11,471 nt of DNA from positions 1 to 11,471 of the forward strand of contig CAKZYI010000174.1 of the NCBI GenBank assembly GCA_937884735.1, in the 5' to 3' direction. The position numbers and the translations under genes are program-made. This document shows, in pieces, positions 7,550 to 11,471 of the stretch. This DNA comes from an uncultured Pleurocapsa sp. (GTDB lineage Bacteria > Cyanobacteriota > Cyanobacteriia > Cyanobacteriales > Xenococcaceae). Position 1 is the first letter of the stretch. Every line of letters starts with the position of its first letter. Under the pieces are notes generated by a model, which had not been told where the DNA came from, searched no databases, and saw only the letters and a program-made list of their open reading frames with translations.

Positions 7550-8673
7550 ACCAGCCAACCACTAAAGTTCCTTTTATGGATCTTTCTATCCAATGGAATC
7601 AGCTCAAAGAAGAATTTACAGCAGCTTTCCATTCCATCGGGGAACAAAACTCTATTATTTTAGGAGATGAAGTAACTCTTTTTGAGCAGGAATTTGCCAC
7701 TTTATGTGGTGCTAGCTATGGAATTGGCGTAGCTTCTGGAACTGATGCACTCCATTTAGCCTTCCGCGCACTCAATATAGGTTCTGGCGATGAAGTTATT
7801 ATCCCCGCTCATACTTTTGTAGCAACAGCAATTGGTATTATGCTTGCAGGAGCAAAACCAATTTTAGTAGACGTAGATCCTGATACTTTTTTAATAGATA
7901 CCGCTAAACTTGAAAGTGCGCTTACAAAAAGGACTAGGGCGATTTGTCCCGTGCATTTATATGGCAGATGTTGTGACATGGACAAAATCGAGGAGTTTGC
8001 CCAAGCACACAACCTAGCTATAGTTGAGGATGCTTCTCAGGCTCATGGGGCATCTTGGAACGAGCGTAAAGCTGGATCTATGGGAGATATTGGAGTTTTT
8101 AGTCTTTATCCAGCTAAAAATTTGGGCGCATTGGGAGATGGAGGCATAATTGTTACCAATGATGAATCTTTAAATAAAAAACTAAGATGTCTCCGCAATT
8201 ATGGCTCTGAACAAAAATATTCTCATCCAAGTTTTGGCATAAACTCTCGACTAGATTCTCTTCAAGCTGCTTTTTTAAGAATCAAATTAAAGAAATTATC
8301 AGAATGGAATCAAATGCGTCACCAAGCAGCGAAGATTTACAATTCAAAATTAAAATCAATTGAATCTTTAATAACCCCCGATCTTCTTACTTCTGAAGAA
8401 AATGTGTTCCATTTATACGTTATACGTTGTCAACAAAGAAACTTAATTAAACAAAAATTGGCAGAAATAGGCGTACAAACTGGTATTCACTATCCCAAAC
8501 CATTTTATTTAGAGCCTGGATTTAGCTCTCTTGAATATGGTGTTGGTAGTTTTCCTGTTGCTGAAACCCTTGCCCAGCAAATATTATCTTTGCCAATTTA
8601 TCCAGGTATAACCACTGACTCTATTGAAATAGTTCATACATCTCTCAAAGATATAATGAGCAAGTTGGCTTAA
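7546..8673 (+). CDS. DegT/DnrJ/EryC1/StrS-family sugar aminotransferase (PLP-dependent)
   Basis: This 375-residue protein, normal length for the family, opens with the usual VPFMDLSIQWNQLKEE. GVASGTDALHLAFRAL (61-76) is the PLP phosphate-binding region, PAHTFVATA (87-95) the next conserved block, and VEDASQAHGA (160-169) contains D162, which contacts the PLP ring nitrogen, and Q165. FSLYPAKNLGALGDGG (185-200) holds K191, the PLP Schiff-base lysine. RNYGSEQKYSHPSFGINSRLDSLQAAFL follows as in characterised members. The family transfers an amino group, usually from glutamate, to a keto nucleotide sugar. Given the overlapping Gfo/Idh dehydrogenase, the likely product is a UDP- or dTDP-3-amino sugar (WlbC/WbpE or QdtB/FdtB-type), used in a surface polysaccharide. 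A GGAG lies 13 nt before the start, but translation probably relies on coupling to the gene upstream. Confidence 0.93.
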   Translation: MNQPTTKVPFMDLSIQWNQLKEEFTAAFHSIGEQNSIILGDEVTLFEQEFATLCGASYGIGVASGTDALHLAFRALNIGSGDEVIIPAHTFVATAIGIMLAGAKPILVDVDPDTFLIDTAKLESALTKRTRAICPVHLYGRCCDMDKIEEFAQAHNLAIVEDASQAHGASWNERKAGSMGDIGVFSLYPAKNLGALGDGGIIVTNDESLNKKLRCLRNYGSEQKYSHPSFGINSRLDSLQAAFLRIKLKKLSEWNQMRHQAAKIYNSKLKSIESLITPDLLTSEENVFHLYVIRCQQRNLIKQKLAEIGVQTGIHYPKPFYLEPGFSSLEYGVGSFPVAETLAQQILSLPIYPGITTDSIEIVHTSLKDIMSKLA

Positions 8674-8699
8674 TTAAATGATGTATCACACACCAACTT
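8662..8699 (+). terminator. Inverted repeat across the aminotransferase stop codon
   Basis: AAGTTGG (8662-8668) and CCAACTT (8693-8699) form a perfect 7-bp inverted repeat with a 24-nt loop; the left arm lies in the last codons and the TAA at 8671 is in the loop. No U-tract follows, so it is not a classical intrinsic terminator. It could stabilise the mRNA end or be chance. Confidence 0.25.
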
Positions 8700-8704
8700 A
8701 CCCT

Positions 8705-8772
8705 AAGAGTAAAGCTAGGAAAGTAAAGATTGTCAGCGAGTCGATCGATCCTTTTCACTTTGTCTTTTACTC
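8705..8772. terminator. Convergent intergenic region with long-range inverted repeat and degenerate heptamers
   Basis: The 109 bp between the converging aminotransferase and YciO-family genes holds GAGTAAA (8707-8713) and its complement TTTACTC (8766-8772), with partly complementary A-rich and T-rich stretches inside (8717-8728 and 8750-8765). This may be a weak bidirectional terminator. The left part can also be read as four loose 7-mers in phase from 8705: AAGAGTA, AAGCTAG, GAAAGTA, AAGATTG. The second equals a unit at 6373. Confidence 0.25.
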
Positions 8773-8782
8773 AGTCTGCAAA

Positions 8783-9436
8783 TCAATGGACAAAATCTAG
8801 CCAATTTTCTACTTCTTGCCAACCCAAACCCTGACGAACCACCTCTGGTTCATTGGTAGTAAAATCGAGGATGGTGGATACTTTGAACCCTGGGTCGATA
8901 CTGTTGTCAATAATAATATCTACCTGGTTTTCTAAAGCATCAAACAAATAAGCCTTTTCTACATTCATAGTAGGATATTCACCATCTTCATCGGGCATAT
9001 GGGCAGAAGTTGAAACCACGGGATTACCCAAAGTTTTTAACAATTCTTGGCATAAGACATTATCAGGAACTCTGATGCCTGTGGTCTTGCGCTTAGGACT
9101 CATTACTAGCTTGGGTACTTGTTTACTGGCAGGAAGTAAAAAGGTATATGGTCCAGGAATTAAGTGTTTCATGATGCGATATGCGCGATCGCTTACCGTG
9201 GCATATTCGGAAATGTTGGATAAGGAAGCACATAAAAAAGTTAGGGGTTTATCGTTAGACATTTGTTTAATTCTTCTAACTTTTTCTACCGCAGACTTAA
9301 CGCTGAGATCGCAGCCGATCGCGTAAACTGTATCGGTAGGGTAAAGCATTACCGCACCTTTTTTTAGGGCAGTAGCAATCTGTTCGATTGTTCTTTGTTG
9401 AGGATTATTGGGATGTAGTTCATGTAAAATCGCCAT
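8783..9436 (-). CDS. Sua5/YciO/YrdC/YwlC-family protein (L-threonylcarbamoyladenylate synthase type), YciO-like
   Basis: This 217-residue protein has the single YrdC domain and no Sua5 extension. ATALKKGAVMLYPTDTVYAIGCD (21-43) is the nucleotide-binding entry, RRIKQMSNDKPLTFLC (54-69) carries the basic K/R and KP residues, and PGPYTFLLPAS (94-104), KTTGIRVPD (117-125) and STSAH (142-146) follow. The start LHELHPNNPQQRTIEQ closely resembles E. coli YciO as I remember it, so the YciO subgroup is preferred over TsaC proper. TsaC/Sua5 make threonylcarbamoyl-AMP from threonine, bicarbonate and ATP for the tRNA t6A modification; the role of YciO is less settled. H146 stands where TsaC-type enzymes usually have Asn. 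The gene is transcribed towards the polysaccharide genes and divergently from larC, with 93 bp between. It looks like a housekeeping gene. The stop codon is TGA. Confidence 0.9.
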   Translation of the reverse strand: MAILHELHPNNPQQRTIEQIATALKKGAVMLYPTDTVYAIGCDLSVKSAVEKVRRIKQMSNDKPLTFLCASLSNISEYATVSDRAYRIMKHLIPGPYTFLLPASKQVPKLVMSPKRKTTGIRVPDNVLCQELLKTLGNPVVSTSAHMPDEDGEYPTMNVEKAYLFDALENQVDIIIDNSIDPGFKVSTILDFTTNEPEVVRQGLGWQEVENWLDFVH

Positions 9437-9529
9437 AATAATTGACTATCTATTAAAATAATTTTCTTTACCAATCTACCAGCAGCTAAAATCAATTGGG
9501 GATGAAGCAAGTAGTTTTAATGGTGTTTT
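9437..9529. promoter_or_regulatory. Divergent promoter region between the YciO-like gene and larC
   Basis: The two genes are transcribed away from each other, so both promoters should lie in these 93 bp. The stretch 9437-9475 is very AT-rich. A TTGACT (9442-9447) looks like a -35 box for larC, but no good -10 lies at 16-18 bp. GGTG at 9522-9525 could be a weak ribosome-binding site 4 nt before the larC ATG. No clear operator was seen. Confidence 0.35.
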
Positions 9530-10783
9530 ATGGGTAAGGTAGGTTACTTAGAATGTCCTACAGGAATTGCTGGGGATATGTGTTTGGGTGCATTGATTGA
9601 TTGTGGTTTACCCTGGCAATACTTGGTAGATCGCCTCAAAAGTTTGGGTATTGAGTCGGAATATGAGCTAAGGACAGAAAAAGTTATTCGCAACGGACAA
9701 TCAGCGACTAAGGTTCATGTCGATTTAAAAGTAGAACATAAGCATACCCATGATGACCATCATCATCATCATTCTGCCAGACATTTACCAGAGATTGAAA
9801 CTTTAATTAGTAATGCAAATTTGCCCCATAGGGCAAAGCAGTGGAGTTTGGCAGTATTTAATAAATTGGCGATCGCTGAAGGCGAAGTTCATGGTATTGC
9901 CCCCGCACAAGTTCATTTCCACGAGGTTGGGGCGACTGATGCGATTGTCGATATTGTTGGGACTTGTATTGGTTTAGATTGGCTAGATATTGAAGAATTG
10001 TACTGTTCTGCCATGCCCACTGGTGGGGGGACGGTCAAGGCGGCTCATGGGGTGCTTACTGTACCTGTTCCTGCGGTAGTAAAGCTTTGGCAAACAAGGG
10101 GAGTTCCAATATATAGTAATGGTATCAAAAAAGAATTGGTGACACCAACTGGTGCGGCGATCGCCGTAACTTTAGCCAAAGATTTTGGCGAGCCTCCAGC
10201 CATGAAGCTGACTAAAATGGGTTTGGGTGCTGGTTCAAAAGATTTTCAAATTCCTAATATTTTACGGTTGTGGATTGGCAATCAAGAGATACAGTCACAA
10301 TCACAATCTCAGACAACACAAGAGACAGTCACGGTTTTAGAAACTCAAATCGACGACCTCAATCCTCAAGTGGTCGCCTACACTTTAGAACAATTAATTG
10401 CTGCTGGGGCGTTGGATGTTTTTACCCAAAACATCGGTATGAAAAAATCGCGGTCGGGTATTTTGTTAACAGTTATTTGTCACCCTGAAATAGCTGATGT
10501 TTGCAAAAAAATTATTTTTCTGGAAACTACTACTTTAGGTATTAGAGAACGCAATCAACACAGAAGCATCCTCAATCGAGAAATTAGATCTGTTGAAACT
10601 AAATACGGCACTGTTAAGGTCAAAATTGCTAGTTGGGGAGAAGGAGAACATCAAGAAATTATTAATGTCCAGCCAGAATATGAAGACTGTGCAGCTTTGG
10701 CACGTCAACATAATATACCTTGGAAAAAGATTAGGGAGTATGCTTGGTTAGAAATCAATCAGGCTTTAGGAATTAAGCTTTAA
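9530..10783 (+). CDS. larC: Nickel-pincer cofactor biosynthesis protein LarC (nickel insertion)
   Basis: This 417-residue protein matches LarC (DUF111). YLECPTGIAGDMCLGALID (6-24) is the N-terminal signature, VHFHEVGATDAIVDIVG (128-144) the central signature, then MPTGGGTVKAAHG, VTPTGAAIA, GLGAGSKDFQIPNILRLW (231-248), ETQIDDLNPQ (271-280) and GMKKSRSGILLTV. LarC is a CTP-dependent chelatase that inserts Ni into the pyridinium bis-thiocarboxylate mononucleotide to finish the nickel-pincer nucleotide cofactor of LarA-type racemases and epimerases. Residues 70-85 form a His-rich loop with nine His, likely metal binding. A Q/S-rich linker (255-264) separates the larC1- and larC2-equivalent halves, which in Lactobacillus are joined by frameshifting; here they are one frame. 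No larA, larB or larE is in the window, so the client enzyme must be elsewhere. Neighbouring ATG and GTG codons upstream are out of frame, which supports ATG 9530. Confidence 0.95.
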   Translation: MGKVGYLECPTGIAGDMCLGALIDCGLPWQYLVDRLKSLGIESEYELRTEKVIRNGQSATKVHVDLKVEHKHTHDDHHHHHSARHLPEIETLISNANLPHRAKQWSLAVFNKLAIAEGEVHGIAPAQVHFHEVGATDAIVDIVGTCIGLDWLDIEELYCSAMPTGGGTVKAAHGVLTVPVPAVVKLWQTRGVPIYSNGIKKELVTPTGAAIAVTLAKDFGEPPAMKLTKMGLGAGSKDFQIPNILRLWIGNQEIQSQSQSQTTQETVTVLETQIDDLNPQVVAYTLEQLIAAGALDVFTQNIGMKKSRSGILLTVICHPEIADVCKKIIFLETTTLGIRERNQHRSILNREIRSVETKYGTVKVKIASWGEGEHQEIINVQPEYEDCAALARQHNIPWKKIREYAWLEINQALGIKL

Positions 10784-10788
10784 GCTGT
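10775..10788 (+). repeat. Heptamer repeat at the larC stop codon
   Basis: Two in-phase units, AAGCTTT and AAGCTGT, overlap the last larC codons and its TAA (10781-10783). The same two heptamers are the last and first units of the array at 771-798. The remaining 34 bp to the next gene show no clear terminator. Confidence 0.5.
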
Positions 10789-10822
10789 TCGTCGACTCAA
10801 CCCGATCTACTATTTTTAGTTA

Positions 10823-11443
10823 ATGAAATTATTTGCTTTATTTTTAATCTGTAATTGTTTATTCCAAGGATGTTCGACTTATGGGGCTAATGCTCAAAAT
10901 GCAACCGATATCCCAGAAAATAAAATTGATATTTCTCCAGAAGTCCTTGAAGACAGCCCTGTATTACAAGAATGGTTAAAGGAAATTCCCAATGTATTGC
11001 AGGATATAAAATACGATCCTGCTTTTGCAACTCGTCTTCGCCTGGGCTTTATTACTTTTCCTTCTAATGATGATGCTTCAGGACTCAATTTGGGTATTGA
11101 AGATATTTTTATCAAACGTACTGGCTTAACCGTCAGTGCCGACTATCAAACAGCATTTAATGGCGATCGCAATGCCATTGGTGCCGACGTACAATATTTC
11201 TTATTACCTTTGGGTAGCTATGTTAACTTCGCTCCTCTAGTTGGTTATCGCTACGTCCAAAGCAATGATTTCTATACCGATGGGGTTCATTTGGGGATGA
11301 GGCTAATGTTGTCTCTATCTCGTACTGGTAGTGGTGATATTTCTGTGTCTCAAAGCTTTATCAACCCAGGTGGTAATGAAGAAGTGGGAATAACTTCTTT
11401 TGCTGTTGGCTATGCTGTTACTTCTCATTTGCGGTTATCATGA
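10823..11443 (+). CDS. Secreted beta-barrel-like protein of unknown function, probably cut short by an in-frame TGA
   Basis: This 206-residue protein begins with a signal peptide: K2, a hydrophobic core at about 3-14, and an A-N-A cleavage site after residue 24. G16-C17 could instead act as a weak lipobox, but the preceding F-Q fits poorly. After an acidic, helix-like stretch (35-64), residues 71-206 show repeated amphipathic strands with alternating hydrophobic residues: RLRLGFITF, GLTVSADYQT, IGADVQYFLL, YVNFAPLVGYRYV, GVHLGMRLMLSL, GDISVSQSF, EVGITSFAVGYAV. This fits a small outer-membrane beta-barrel, and I recall similar hypothetical proteins in cyanobacteria. The last strand (SHLRLS) is cut by TGA at 11441. 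The same frame stays open to the window edge with D-I-V-R-Q-N-S-V-E, a plausible continuation, so the gene may be interrupted and extend beyond 11471. No function is assigned. It starts 39 bp after larC on the same strand. Confidence 0.7.
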   Translation: MKLFALFLICNCLFQGCSTYGANAQNATDIPENKIDISPEVLEDSPVLQEWLKEIPNVLQDIKYDPAFATRLRLGFITFPSNDDASGLNLGIEDIFIKRTGLTVSADYQTAFNGDRNAIGADVQYFLLPLGSYVNFAPLVGYRYVQSNDFYTDGVHLGMRLMLSLSRTGSGDISVSQSFINPGGNEEVGITSFAVGYAVTSHLRLS

Positions 11444-11471
11444 GATATAGTAAGGCAAAATTCAGTAGAAG

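Larger units (their letters stand above)
1880..11170. repeat. HIP1 octamers (GCGATCGC), nine copies
   Basis: Copies start at 1880, 2223, 2639, 4147, 4564, 9185, 9869, 10157 and 11163. All lie inside coding genes. HIP1 is a hallmark of many cyanobacterial genomes, so it supports the assignment of the organism. None occurs in 1-1879 or in 4572-9184, where only partial forms such as ACGATCGC (about 6595) are seen. Confidence 0.85.

Noticed and set aside
9075..9326. Plus-strand open frame of 83 codons opposite the YciO-like gene
   Set aside because: It is antisense to conserved YrdC motifs and resembles no known protein.
9737..9790. His-rich CAT/CAC run as a microsatellite or cloning tag
   Set aside because: It is internal to larC, in frame, interspersed with other residues, and His-rich loops are a familiar feature of LarC proteins.
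10270..10488. Plus-strand open frame of 72 codons inside larC
   Set aside because: It is out of frame with the well-conserved LarC C-terminal domain and shows no motif of its own.

Overview
This 11.5 kb window looks like chromosomal DNA from a cyanobacterium. The coding DNA is moderately AT-rich. The octamer GCGATCGC (HIP1), which is strongly over-represented in many cyanobacterial genomes, occurs nine times. Most intact genes end in TAA. No rRNA, tRNA, CRISPR array, transposase or phage gene was seen.

Left part (1-1568): the 3' end of a polyprenyl-phosphate type glycosyltransferase (GT2, GtrB-like) comes first. It is followed by a VTT/DedA-superfamily (TVP38/TMEM64) membrane protein gene that is cut in two by one in-frame TGA.

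Central part (1569-8673), all on the plus strand, reads as part of an exopolysaccharide or capsule locus. Tightly packed genes encode an aldo/keto reductase, a GMC-type FAD oxidoreductase, a PAPS-type sulfotransferase and a polytopic O-antigen polymerase/ligase-like protein. After a 139 bp AT-rich gap come a Gfo/Idh/MocA sugar dehydrogenase and a DegT/DnrJ/EryC1/StrS sugar aminotransferase that overlap by 4 bp. A plausible joint job, by inference, is to make a nucleotide-linked 3-amino sugar, modify sugars by redox chemistry and sulfation, and polymerise or export the product on a polyprenyl carrier whose loading GT2 enzyme lies at the left edge.

Right part (8674-11471): a minus-strand Sua5/YciO/YrdC-family gene converges on the aminotransferase and is divergent from larC, the nickel-pincer cofactor chelatase. 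Behind larC lies a secreted, beta-barrel-like protein of unknown function. Its frame appears to continue past another in-frame TGA to the window edge. These genes look like ordinary chromosomal flank rather than polysaccharide genes.

Most notable points: (i) two in-frame TGA codons that seem to interrupt otherwise well-preserved proteins, one placed exactly between the two halves of the VTT domain with a Shine-Dalgarno-like sequence over the stop; (ii) short degenerate heptamer repeats built on AAGCTNN at the 3' ends of five genes or modules; (iii) a candidate sulfated-polysaccharide gene set; (iv) absence of HIP1 octamers from the 4.6 kb covering most of the sulfotransferase gene, the polymerase and the amino-sugar genes.
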